Assembly (NCBI GenBank): GCA_034696485.1
Contig: JAQIWT010001542.1
Span: 1-10,396, forward strand
DNA length: 10,396 nt
Reading direction: 5' to 3'
From: Isohypsibius dastychi
Taxonomy: Eukaryota > Tardigrada > Eutardigrada > Parachela > Isohypsibiidae
The translations under genes were made by a program, and so were the position numbers. Below, one piece after another: positions 1-8,082 of this stretch. The notes under the pieces were generated by a model. That model did no database searches. It was given only the letters and a program-made list of their open reading frames with translations, and was not told the DNA's origin. Within the stretch, counting starts at the first letter, position 1, and the number at the start of each line of letters is the position of its first letter.

Positions 1-37
1 AGTACATTTGATTTAAGTAATCCGGTACTCTCAGTTT

Positions 38-418
38 TCAAAGATCTAGGCGTGTGGTAACCACTGTGGTTTTAGTCGAAATTTCTCGTAGCATAATGGT
101 AAGCTTACCGGATTCCCACTCAATTAACTTATGCAACTTGTCACCTATTTTCGAATTTTGAGCTATGCAAGTTGCCTGCTTTGCATTGTAAGCGAAAAGG
201 CGATCACGCTGACGATGATGCTGATAATAAACCTTCTGAACATTGACATCAGATAGCTCAGCGTCATCCATTTTGATCGATTTTGTCACGCTGAACCCGA
301 TTTCACATGATGCCCTCCATTCAGAGTCACACAAACGGAGATTGGTCAATTCAAAAACAGCGTGATGCGGTGATATCATCGCTTTCTCGCTCAGCGCAAC
401 TCGCCCATTCACGTACAC
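38..418 (-). other. Unrecognised open frame overlapping fold-back repeat A
   Basis: This is an open frame of 126 codons on the minus strand ending in TGA. It opens on GTG, not ATG, so the true start, if any, is unclear; a stop lies a few codons upstream. I recognise no domain. Its middle (residues 32-65, plus-strand 224-325) matches the frame inside the repeat at 8614-8715 over 34 ungapped residues with 16 identical, including SEW, SC, DV and VQ. The DNA over the same stretch is about 72% identical (73 of 102 by hand count). The same middle sits between inverted arms. This could be a fragment of a real gene family carried by a repeat, or a repeat that happens to be open. No splice-linked continuation was convincing, so it is not called a gene. 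Confidence 0.3.
191..391. repeat. Imperfect fold-back repeat A
   Basis: Positions 191-223 and 358-391 are inverted copies of each other (about 22 of 33 bases; 12 of the outermost 14, AGCGA[A/G]AA[A/G]GCGAT). They surround a centre of about 134 bp. The centre is homologous to the centre of fold-back B at 8528-8768, in the opposite orientation. No terminal duplication was found, so the ends are approximate. A MITE-like non-autonomous element is the likely class, but this is inferred from the palindromic form only. Confidence 0.5.
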
Positions 419-1231
419 AAATACCGCTCACTGTTCAAGTTAATGGTGCTGTGTTCTCAGAAACTGACGGTCAAAAACAGTGGACAACCCGGTAATGACT
501 ATCATATCCAACATCTGCAAACAGCCCCAAGGCCATCGAGAAAAGCAAGCAGAGTAACATTGCGGAGAAGGAGCTTAAAACTCTTGAGCATTTCAGCATT
601 TTGCGGTTATGAAAGCATGCAAACGAATAAGCAGCGTTGGCATTGTTGTCCTGACACGGACTCATCATTCGAGTGACGTTCAAGACAGCTTAATCACATC
701 CACATGTGTATCTGCCCGTAAAACTATAATGGGCCAGCGAACGAGATAATTATTATGCTGACATATGCCTGGATAACGGGACACACGCCCAAGGATGAAA
801 TATTTTCTGGTTCCTAGGAAAACACATCAATCTACAGCTCTCGTTGAGTTTTATTATATCAATAGCTGGTGCACCAAATGAGAAGGACTAACTACTGAGC
901 ACAAAGTATCAGTCAGTTTTATTGTTTAGATGCATGCCATTCTCTTTTGGTCATATTCGAGTCGTAGGATTTTTGCTCACAGAGATAGGTTTTCTTAACT
1001 GCTCCCACCCCCCAAATCCCGGTCTGCCCGACCCCCACCCCTCGCCTGGTCTGCCTTGCTATGATGGCATACTCCGACTGCCAATCCCCTGTGCAGTGGA
1101 GATAGGCAGTAGGGGTAGGCTTTAATATTTTGGTTCACCACGTCATCATTTGTTGTGGTTTTTCATCTGATAAACCGTCTTTCTTCCTCCTCTTCCGCAA
1201 CTATTTGCCGCCTAGATATGTGATGGACAAG

Positions 1232-1257
1232 TTATCCAAGACCTCGGGCTTGGATAA
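1232..1257. repeat. Perfect hairpin, 9-bp stem
   Basis: TTATCCAAG (1232-1240) and CTTGGATAA (1249-1257) are exact inverted copies around an 8-nt loop. It is followed two bases later by a second hairpin. No U tract or known regulatory motif accompanies it. Confidence 0.5.
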
Positions 1258-1258
1258 T

Positions 1259-1279
1259 ATCTGAACTCAAGGTTCAGAT
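1259..1279. repeat. Perfect hairpin, 8-bp stem
   Basis: ATCTGAAC (1259-1266) and GTTCAGAT (1272-1279) pair exactly around the 5-nt loop TCAAG. It stands next to the hairpin ending at 1257. The function is unknown. Confidence 0.5.
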
Positions 1280-1809
1280 GTATAAATCGAACATTTTTAC
1301 CGGCATATTTGCAATAATCTTGAGAAACAAGCGTTTAACCTAGCCCTTCATCATTGTTTATTCATCCGATGTTTGTAACGTAACATCTGTAGCCGACAGG
1401 CGTAACTCTACCTATATTGCCGTCTCATTTAGATTCTAGAAGTTGTCAGTCCACAAAGCGCCCTCCACTAACCTCTGACAGGCTCTAGGGGTTTCTCATG
1501 GGGTTCTGGGAAAAGGTTGTAACTGGAGGTTGTTAGATTAGATTGGTAGGGGCTTTAAGCGTGCTCGAACTGCTGGTTCGTTGACCTCGAAAAAAACAAA
1601 AAAAATTTGAACATTGTTTTTCTGCATAATGGTTTTGCCTGGTATGAGATTTTCGGTTTCGAGATCCCAAGGGAGGAGTACACGGGCAACGTGCAACCCT
1701 GCACAGAACTTTGAATTAACGGAGATACGAGTTCAAAGACGTAGGTTGACTGTCACAAGTGTCACATGTGTGTTTTGAGTTTTTAAACTCCCTACCTAAT
1801 GAAGCTTGA

Positions 1810-2750
1810 GTAAGCGTAATTCCATTCGGTACAAAGTGGTACATATTAAACATCAAAACGACATCAGTGAAGGTAGTTTCCATCTCGACAACAATGTTGT
1901 TCATGTCCGGGGGACAAAAAATGTGGAAAAATAAGGTAGAAAATTGTGAATTAACAAAAATTTTCTACCTGCTTTCAACCGCTCGCGATTTACGCACGCC
2001 GTTTAACGCCTACCTACTGAACCTCATGGCTGTGAACATTCTCAATGGCAATTAATTTATAAAAGAATATTCAGTCCCAAAAGAGCTAATATTTATGGCA
2101 TGTTAGGTATTTTCCAAGGTACACTTCTCTTTTACCAACGGTGGCATCTCGGGACTGCCTGGTGTACATACCACCTGTACTGGGGATTCACACTTTCACC
2201 ATATCTCTACACCAGCCATGCTGTCATTTCGCTCAGCCGAGTCCGGACACTGACTTCACCCTTGACCCATCGTCAACATCACACTAACCGATTGACCATC
2301 TTAACTTGTTTTGCGGTCTTCCTATTTGTCCATGCTTGACACATGCCATTATACCTACGTGACGCTGTCTTGTTTCGGCTCCCTGAGGACCAATTCGGGT
2401 GCCTACCACATGTTCCGGGACAGGGTGTCGTCATGTCTATCATGTGAATGGCTCTGCATGACTTCCATGTAGTTCTTGTTATCGTTGTTTATCCTTCCAT
2501 CACTTACAAGCACTTTCAACGAAAACGCGAGAAAAAGCTCTTGTACGGAAGAAAAGCAGGTACTTGTATGTGTGGAAATGTTAGATGATATCACCACCTA
2601 CAATGTGGAGGATGTTCCGTTAGAACCCGAACTAAAGCAGCCGATGTTTCAGCCAGGTTCAAACTCTCTTCCATCGGAATTCAAGAAGAACTTCGTGGAA
2701 GAGGTTGAGCAGCCCTCGTTATCTGTTTTAACTAAAGTGCACTCCGTTAT
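1810..2750 (+). pseudogene. Rhodopsin-like GPCR pseudogene, 5' part (TM1 to loop 3)
   Basis: Conceptual translation gives the front of a class A G protein-coupled receptor. One frame (1810-2055) carries the end of TM1 and TM2, with the motif RDLRTPFNAYLLNL. A different frame (2100-2447) carries AWCTYHLY with the conserved TM3 cysteine (2163-2165), the TM3 end SLSRVRTLTSPL in the DRY position, loop-2 THRQHHT, TM4, extracellular loop 2 and TM5 ending IVVYPSITYKHFQRKRE. A third frame (about 2560-2750) is an acidic, Pro-rich loop 3. Lesions are a frame change between TM2 and TM3, TGA at 2337-2339 after TM4, TGA at 2445-2447 in loop 2, and a frame change near the A-rich stretch around 2550. The final GTAAGG at 2751 could be an old donor. 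TM6-TM7 lie at 8083-8440, beyond the transposon. The ligand is not predictable. The family resembles expanded tardigrade receptors, by inference. Confidence 0.75.
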
Positions 2751-2923
2751 GTAAGGTCATTCACTGGTAAATATTCACATACTATCCATCGAATTTTTCC
2801 GAGAAATCATTTAACGGATCGAATCTTTGCAAAAGTCGCGAGGTTACTGTAATTTAGACTACAATATCCCAACAAAGAGGATAGTCGTGATCTCGCTTAA
2901 TAATGCGGGGAGACCGATTTCAC
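2751..2923 (+). other. Left remnant of putative GPCR loop-3 intron
   Basis: The stretch runs from a donor-like GTAAGG at 2751 to the transposon target duplication. It is AT-rich with several stops and has no motif of its own. If the donor and the AG at 8081-8082 belong to one intron, this plus 7455-8082 is the pre-insertion intron, about 810 bp. The phases do not match cleanly (phase 2 leaving, phase 1 needed), so a further indel or another acceptor must be assumed. Confidence 0.35.
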
Positions 2924-2932
2924 CTTTTTCTT
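2924..2932. repeat. Target-site duplication, left copy
   Basis: CTTTTTCTT directly precedes the left inverted terminus and is repeated exactly at 7446-7454 after the right terminus. A 9-bp duplication is the typical length for Mutator-like elements (8-11 bp). The duplication fixes the element boundaries to the base. Confidence 0.9.
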
Positions 2933-3176
2933 GGCACCTTGTAATCGGTGGGCGTGGGTGGGCCGTGGGTGGGTGGGCGTGGGTGGGTGGGCCGTGGGTG
3001 GGTCTACGTGGGTGCGTGGACCATGGGGGTGGGCGTGGGTGGACGTGGGTGGTTGGCCCACGGAATTAAACTTTGGGCATAGGTGGGCGTTGGTGGGTCT
3101 GGGTGGGCCTGGGTGGGTGGACATGGGTGGGTGGACATGGGTGGGTGGACATGGGTGGATGAACGTGGGTTGGTGA
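2933..3176 (+). repeat. Left terminal inverted repeat with G-rich minisatellite
   Basis: It begins GGCACCTTGTAATCGG and passes into repeats of the type GGGTGGGCGT and GGGTGGGCC. An AT-containing spacer at about 3055-3079 (ending AAACTTTGGGCA) interrupts it, and then comes a second block of GGGTGGGTGGACAT units. Against the right TIR, 53 of the first 57 bases match. Dense GGG runs separated by 1-4 bases give strong G-quadruplex potential on the plus strand. The inner edge is approximate. Confidence 0.88.
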
Positions 3177-3665
3177 GAAATGAGTGAGATTTTCTACAAG
3201 TATTCCGTAAAAATGTCATCGATTCACGGTCCCCTTTATGAATGAACATAGTGAACAACAATATGTCTATATCGAGCTCATGAAGTTACTTTTGTGATGG
3301 CAGATGACTTTGGTTTTGATTGCTTCGAGCACTGATCGATGTACTGTAGTTCGCCAAGTTACTCGTGTGACGAGTTTAATCAAGCAGTTCCTTTGCTCAT
3401 GATATCGCGGGTCATAATTAATGTCTCTATCCTGAAGAACATTTCACAGCAACTCGAAACAGTTTTCATGAATGACGCGGAACAAGGTCCGGGTAGTCAA
3501 CGCAGAATGGTTCTGGCCGAACCGTTAAACTCCACAACAAAAGGCTACCCGGATCTACCATTTAGAAGCAAGGCAATGGAAAAAAATGGTTCTCAGTTTG
3601 TTAAAGGCAGTTAGAAAATTTACCGAATGAGCTTTTGCCAGAACTATCATCATTATGAGTAAAAT
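3177..3665 (+). other. Transposon 5' non-coding leader
   Basis: This lies between the left TIR and the first transposase ATG. It contains an open frame at 3339-3614 that ends in TAG and has no recognisable domain or joining splice site, so I treat it as leader. A short upstream ATG at 3655 (ATG AGT AAA ATA TGA) overlaps the start codon region out of frame. The promoter presumably lies here or in the TIR, but no clear TATA element or initiator was identified. Confidence 0.45.
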
Positions 3666-6600
3666 ATGATGGCATCGTTTGGAGACGACGATAATTTGCT
3701 GAATTTTGATGTTGACCAGTTTTCAGAATCAGCGTTTTTACCCAAAATGAGTTCTACTCAGAATCAGGGAAGCCGTCATCATTTAGATAGTTCCCAGTCC
3801 GCCACGGAGAGGTGAGATTCAATGACCGTACATTGAATTTTCTTATTACATCATACTTGTCTATTTTCGACAGAATGTCACAAGATGTAAATATTTTTCC
3901 AGTTTGTTATTCGATGAACAAGATGTGTCACAAAACAACCCAACCCCGAAGTCGGCGAAACAGACAGACCCTCAGATTCCACCATCCACCGGCTCAACGC
4001 AAACAGGACAGATGACCCAGGCAGTTCCGTTCCGTGTTGGTGATTCGACTCATCTGAGCAACAAAGTTGTGATCGCTGCCATTGCCGCGTCCCAGGACAA
4101 CCCGTCGCTAATCTCAGCAGTCTACCCACGAAACCTGACCAATGCCGCCTGCTACATGTGTCGGATCACTTCAGGTAATCCTGAGGACGTGATGGCGGAT
4201 GGGTATAACTGGCGCCAGCAGGACGTGAAGTCTGAATTCATTGCAGAAATATCTGAGGACGGAAGCTCGCAAATTGTGAAAGAACATGTAAGTAATATAT
4301 AGATCCGGTGGTATTTCAAGTAACGATTTCGCTGCCGGTTGTTTTTTTATCAAAACGCGTCGTAATAGTATTGAGACACAATGACAGCATTATTCTGTTT
4401 TTCAGGATGTACAGTTTTGTGACGGGGCTATCCTTCGCTTTCACCGGATTATCTTCAGAAACACCACATGTGCCGGCGTCAAACGACTGGTTGTGTTGCC
4501 CTTCAAGCCACGTACTGGCGTCAGTTTTATTCAGTACATTTGGACCTGCACATCCGAACCAGTCTTAGCAAAACCCCATGGGAATTCCAAGCAACCAAAT
4601 GCACCTCCGTACGCAAAAGCCCTGGCCAGTACAAAGGAACTTGTACGACAGCAAGCCGTGCTGGGGCACAAACCAATTCAAATCCGACAGCGGGTCATTG
4701 ATAGCGTTGGAGGTATCTCAAAAGTTGTCTGTCCGGAGCAGAGTCCAAAGATGAACCTCATCTATCGTGAGACTTCCAGGATCAACACTGAAGCAAGACC
4801 ATTTGAGGAACTCCTTGAACTAGCCCATGCCCAGCAGACCTCGAGCGACAGCTTTATCCGCAGAATTGGCGTGTTTCCAGAGCCCTACGACATCTGCTTC
4901 ACTGACCGCCAGTCTTCGGATATGAAGAAGTTTTTGACCTCAGCAAAATTCCCAGGAATCATGACTATGGACACTACATTCGATATCGGGAAATATTTTG
5001 CAACTTTCACCACATACCGCCATCCTGTTCTCGTCACCAAGTCGACGGGGATCAGTCCAGTTATGGTTGGTTTTGTGATGTTTCACCAACATCCTCCTAG
5101 CGCCCGTATCTACCATATTTTGGGATCGGCACTACGCGAGGTGCTTGCAGCTGAGCTGAGATTTATTGGAAGTGATGGTGACACGGTACGTTGATGTCAA
5201 TCTTTGGTGATATCCAATTATTCTCACCCAAATTTTATCATCTCTAGAGCATACCAGCTGGAATGAGGATGTCGTTTCCGAATGCGGAGTTCTCGCTCTG
5301 CAAAGTTCATGCACTGGAAAACGTCAAGGATTATCTTTTGAGATGCGGGTCGGAGAAATAATGTGCATGGTGACCTTTTCGGAGTCAGAAAGGATGCCAC
5401 TAAAGTTGCCGGCCTAGTGGATGCCAGATCAGAGGAAGCATTTCGTGATCAGTTGGAAACTCTGATTCAGAAGTGGAGTGATAATGACGAACCAAAGTGG
5501 CCACAGTTTGTTGAGTATATGAGAGGGAAAGCTGAAATACTTCGGACCACTATGAACGTAATAGCCTTTTCCATTCATCCTGCATTCTGTGTAACTTTTA
5601 AACCGCTATTGTTACAGATTGATCTGCGTGAACGTGCCGGTCTTGGAAAGTCTATGTACGATACCATTGATGCTGAGGGAAAGCATCGTCATTACAAGGT
5701 GGACCTGAGAGAGCAACCAACCATTGTTGAAGCGGTCGAGACATTGAAAAAGCGAGTGCAGTACCAGACCGATATGATTGGACAAACGCAGATTGGAGCG
5801 TCAACGTATGATTTTGCCATTGGGTATGATAAGCTTCGATTGTCCAACCCTGACTTCTTCACCAAATCGGAGGCTGATCGTCTGAAACTTCTGAAACGGA
5901 TCCACTGCGTGCAGCTCGTGAGAAACACGGTACGTGAAAGTTCAAAATGGGTCAATCAGTCATATACAGAATTGACTTGCAGCAAGCCATCTTGACGGTG
6001 AACACGATATCCGACAGAACATTGACATTGGTGGAACCACCACAAAGCCAGAAGAGGTAAGCTTCACCGCATATGACCAATGAAGTTTTAAAGTTTACGA
6101 ATCAAAATCATTCCTTTGTCATTCCAGTAAGATTGGTGCTATTCTGGACAACAACAAACCGTCTGGTGGTAGCAAGAAGAATCATCGCGTCGTGGCGAGA
6201 AGGTCATATACAAAGCACCAACCAACCGCAGTGATCGAATATGGCTCACAGGCAGTGGTTGAAATTCCAGCTTCGGACAATGATGTGATTTCAACCGACC
6301 CAGAAGTTGTTGAGGAAAGGTATTCCGAATATCACCCATTTTCCTAATCTACGTTTCCTTAATCCATTGTTTAATTCCAGTGTCTCGCCGCAAACCGACA
6401 GTTTTCCACCGAATAGAAGCGCCGATGTAGCCGATATTCAAGTGTACGTAAATAGTCCGTTTCAGTCTCACAAGATCAGCAGATCATGTCTGTGTTTAGG
6501 TCATTCGTTGGGAGACATACACGAAGTGCCCAGAACAAGCGAGAGCAGCCCATCAAATCTTCAAGGCCAGACCCAAAGAACGGCGAGTGTTTAGTATATC

Positions 6601-6953
6601 ATCTCGATATGTGCTCCAAGAATGTTTCTATCTGCTACGGTTGTTCGGTCAGAACACCCCGTGTTCCTAAGGACAAGCAGAAATTTCGAGATGATTCTGG
6701 AGCCATAAAGAGAGATGCTAAATTTTTTGCCATTATGCTCGTCCACCGTCAGCGCTTCGATTCCAAGTCAGGCAAAAATGTCAACAGTGCCAAACCTACC
6801 AATTGTTACTTTCACTGTAATGCGAAGTGCCTGGAGAGTGCTGGGATACAACTCACTCGGGAACAAGTTGGAGTTCCTGACTTCGTGAAGCAACGCGATA
6901 CATCAGGATGCAAAAGTTTGATTGCAACTTTTGTTGATAGTCTCGCAGTTTGA
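3666..6953 (+). CDS. MULE transposase, 8 exons, one frameshift
   Basis: Exons are 3666-3811, 3903-4287, 4406-5185, 5248-5929, 5983-6056, 6128-6319, 6381-6443 and 6500-6953; all seven introns are GT-AG. The coding sum is 2,776 nt, which is 925 codons plus one base, so exactly one extra nucleotide is present; it lies around 5359, where TAA (5359-5361, codon 475) interrupts. Residues below ignore that base. The N terminus (1-60) is acidic and Ser/Gln-rich, starting MMASFGDDD. Residues about 105-230 hold a possible WRKY-GCM1 or FLYWCH-type DNA-binding fold with DGYNWR at 148-153. The catalytic core has D366 in MTMDTTF, D434 in GSDGD, CKVH at 455-458 and E499/E500 in SEEAF. A Cys/His group (C812, C819, C822, H879, C884) closes the protein. 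It would excise and insert DNA in the nucleus. The start is the first of two tandem ATGs after an upstream out-of-frame ATG. Exon joining is by phase and motif, not transcript data. Confidence 0.85.
5351..5366 (+). other. Frameshift site in transposase exon 4
   Basis: Upstream the reading frame continues the core after CKVH (frame of 5248). It hits TAA at 5359-5361. Downstream protein similarity resumes in the next frame from about 5360, with GDLFG and then the catalytic-Glu helix. The total exon length modulo 3 independently demands one surplus base. No GT-AG intron fits here. It may be a real inactivating insertion or a base-calling error. Confidence 0.8.
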
Positions 6954-7237
6954 ACCGACTGGAAAAATCTGCTGCAGTTTAAGTTTTGGTGTTTTACGCT
7001 TTTTTCACCCGTAACCCTTGTTGTACGCATAACTTTGTGAGTTTACTTCTGATTCTTGCCAGTCAACTTTCAGTGATATAACAGGTCTTTGGTGAAGCTT
7101 CCTCAGATTGTTGTTCTAATTCTTGTATTTGTATTGTATTCTCATTGCGGTTTGTTTGCCGTCTTCTGGAAATATAAAGTCGTGATTCCTTCAGCTGATA
7201 TACTGCTCAGAAATACCGTGTTACACTTTGCTTTTTC
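6954..7237 (+). other. Transposon 3' non-coding stretch
   Basis: This lies between the transposase stop TGA (6951-6953) and the right minisatellite block. It is AT-rich with T-rich runs. No canonical AATAAA was found on the plus strand; AATATAAA near 7169 is the nearest weak candidate. An open frame starting at 7089 runs into the minisatellite and is judged a by-product of the repeat. Confidence 0.45.
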
Positions 7238-7445
7238 GCCCACCCAGACCCACCCATGCCCACAGTCTTTCACCCACCCATACCCACCCACGCCCATCCA
7301 TACCCACCCACGCCCACCCACCACCACGGCTGCCCAAAGTTTTATTCTTTGGGGCACCCACTTACGCCCACCCACCCACGGCTGCCCACACCCACCTACG
7401 CCCACTCACCCACGGCCCACCCACGCCCACCAATTACAAAGTGCC
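7238..7445 (-). repeat. Right terminal inverted repeat with G-rich minisatellite
   Basis: Read from 7445 on the minus strand it begins GGCACTTTGTAATTGG. It then shows the same GGGTGGGCGT-type units, the spacer TGCCCAAAGTTTTATT (plus-strand 7331-7346, matching the left TIR spacer) and an inner block of GGGTGGGTATGG-like units. It is C-rich on the plus strand, so the quadruplex-prone strand is the minus strand. It is about 30 bp shorter than the left TIR in the outer block, as expected for an array that changes copy number. Confidence 0.88.
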
Positions 7446-7454
7446 CTTTTTCTT
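7446..7454. repeat. Target-site duplication, right copy
   Basis: CTTTTTCTT here is identical to 2924-2932 and immediately follows the GTGCC that ends the right TIR. Confidence 0.9.
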
Positions 7455-8082
7455 CGGTCTTAAAGAGTTTGGAAAAACCGACTTTCGAACGGGGGTCAAC
7501 ATCTGGGGTACCCAAACCAGCGACCCAAAGTGTTCAACTTTTCGTTTTTTTCATCTTGCGGACGTGGTGTCAACATCTCAACATACAGACCAATACTATA
7601 GAACTGGTCATTATCTGATACAAATTCCAATCAAAAACAATTTTGGAAATCGGTCAACACCGTAAGACACAAATGCTGTCACGTGACTGGAGGATAACCG
7701 GAAATGACTGGTTTTCCAACTCATGTATGGGGAATCGCCTGAGACATGAGACCAGATCTTTGGTCAATATTCTTTCCGGAGACCGGAACTGGAAAATTCT
7801 TCAAGATCGGTTGCCGTGGAAACCAGTTATCGCCAAAATACTGCGAAAACCAGTCAAAAAACCACTTTTTGACCGTAATTGCGCTGGATATTGTAGTCTG
7901 CCGTAGATTTGCGTAGCTTAAACGCAGCAAACGAGGCTCAGGCAATGAAGTGTCAACGTGAATGCGCTCTGACGCTTGTAAGTTATTCCACACCGTGTAC
8001 AATGTAGCTGGTCACTCGACACGGACGCTTCACGAGACCAGATTTTCTTTCTCTCAGTATTTGACCTGGAATTCTGTTTAAG
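7455..8082 (+). other. No recognisable gene; putative right part of GPCR intron
   Basis: No coding signal is convincing between the transposon and the TM6 exon. The word GTCAACATCT occurs at 7496-7505 and 7569-7578. The interval 7680-7860 has an unusual density of ACTGG/CCAGT words, described separately. It ends with AG at 8081-8082, after which a receptor reading frame opens. Confidence 0.45.
7684..7860. repeat. ACTGG/CCAGT motif cluster with 12-bp inverted repeat
   Basis: TGACTGGTTTTC at 7705-7716 recurs exactly inverted at 7845-7856. Related words (ACTGG near 7686 and 7789, ACCGG near 7697 and 7783, AACCAGTT near 7830) lie between and around them. It could be a decayed non-autonomous element or a protein-binding cluster. 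No target duplication was seen. Confidence 0.35.

Larger units (their letters stand above)
420..1800. other. No recognisable gene
   Basis: I see no supported gene in this stretch. Short open frames at 443-676, 471-683 (minus) and 922-1125 overlap each other or are low-complexity, and match nothing I know. It contains a C-rich tract at about 1003-1054 (runs of CCC separated by short T/G words), two adjacent perfect hairpins at 1232-1279 and an A-rich tract near 1590-1610. It may be the upstream flank of the GPCR pseudogene, but no promoter element could be assigned. Confidence 0.55.
2933..7445 (+). mobile_element. Complete Mutator-like (MULE) DNA transposon
   Basis: This is a 4,513-bp element bounded by inverted termini and an exact 9-bp target duplication. 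In order it holds a left TIR (2933-3176), a non-coding leader (3177-3665), the eight-exon transposase gene (3666-6953), a 3' non-coding stretch (6954-7237) and a right TIR (7238-7445). The transposase has the MULE D-D-E layout with CxxH between the second D and the E, so the duplication length and the protein class agree independently. Most of each TIR is G-rich minisatellite, G-rich on the strand whose 5' end is the terminus. The TIRs have diverged by array length (spacer starts 131 bp from the end on the left, 99 bp on the right), but the outer 57 bp still match at 53 positions. It lies between two halves of a GPCR pseudogene. The element is probably now inactive or needs transposase in trans, because its own frame is broken once. 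Confidence 0.9.

Noticed and set aside
922-1125. Open frame with Pro-rich stretch
   Set aside because: It is driven by a C-rich tract; no domain, no splice partner and no similarity to neighbouring genes.
2337-2447. Two in-frame TGA codons as possible selenocysteines in the receptor
   Set aside because: GPCRs of this class do not use selenocysteine and several frame changes accompany the stops, so decay is the simpler reading.
2827-3261. Several overlapping Gly/Trp-rich or Pro/His-rich open frames on both strands
   Set aside because: They are translations of the G-rich minisatellite in the left TIR, which lacks stops by composition.
3339-3614. Open frame of 91 codons in the transposon leader
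   Set aside because: It ends in TAG before the transposase ATG, has no recognised domain and no splice pair joining it to exon 1.
3873-3902. Earlier acceptor for exon 2 at CGACAG (3872)
   Set aside because: Its frame does not lead into the conserved exon-2 frame unless a 25-base intron is assumed; the acceptor at 3902 restores the frame directly.
5930-6056. Alternative frame in exon 5 reading HLDGEHDIRQN
   Set aside because: It needs a phase-1 junction and leads to an immediate stop at the next exon (TAA at 6128). The phase-0 joining keeps all later exons open to the final TGA.
7142-7665. Pro/His/Thr-rich open frames over the right TIR
   Set aside because: Same cause: repeat translation of the right TIR. 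They cross the transposon boundary, which no real gene here should do.
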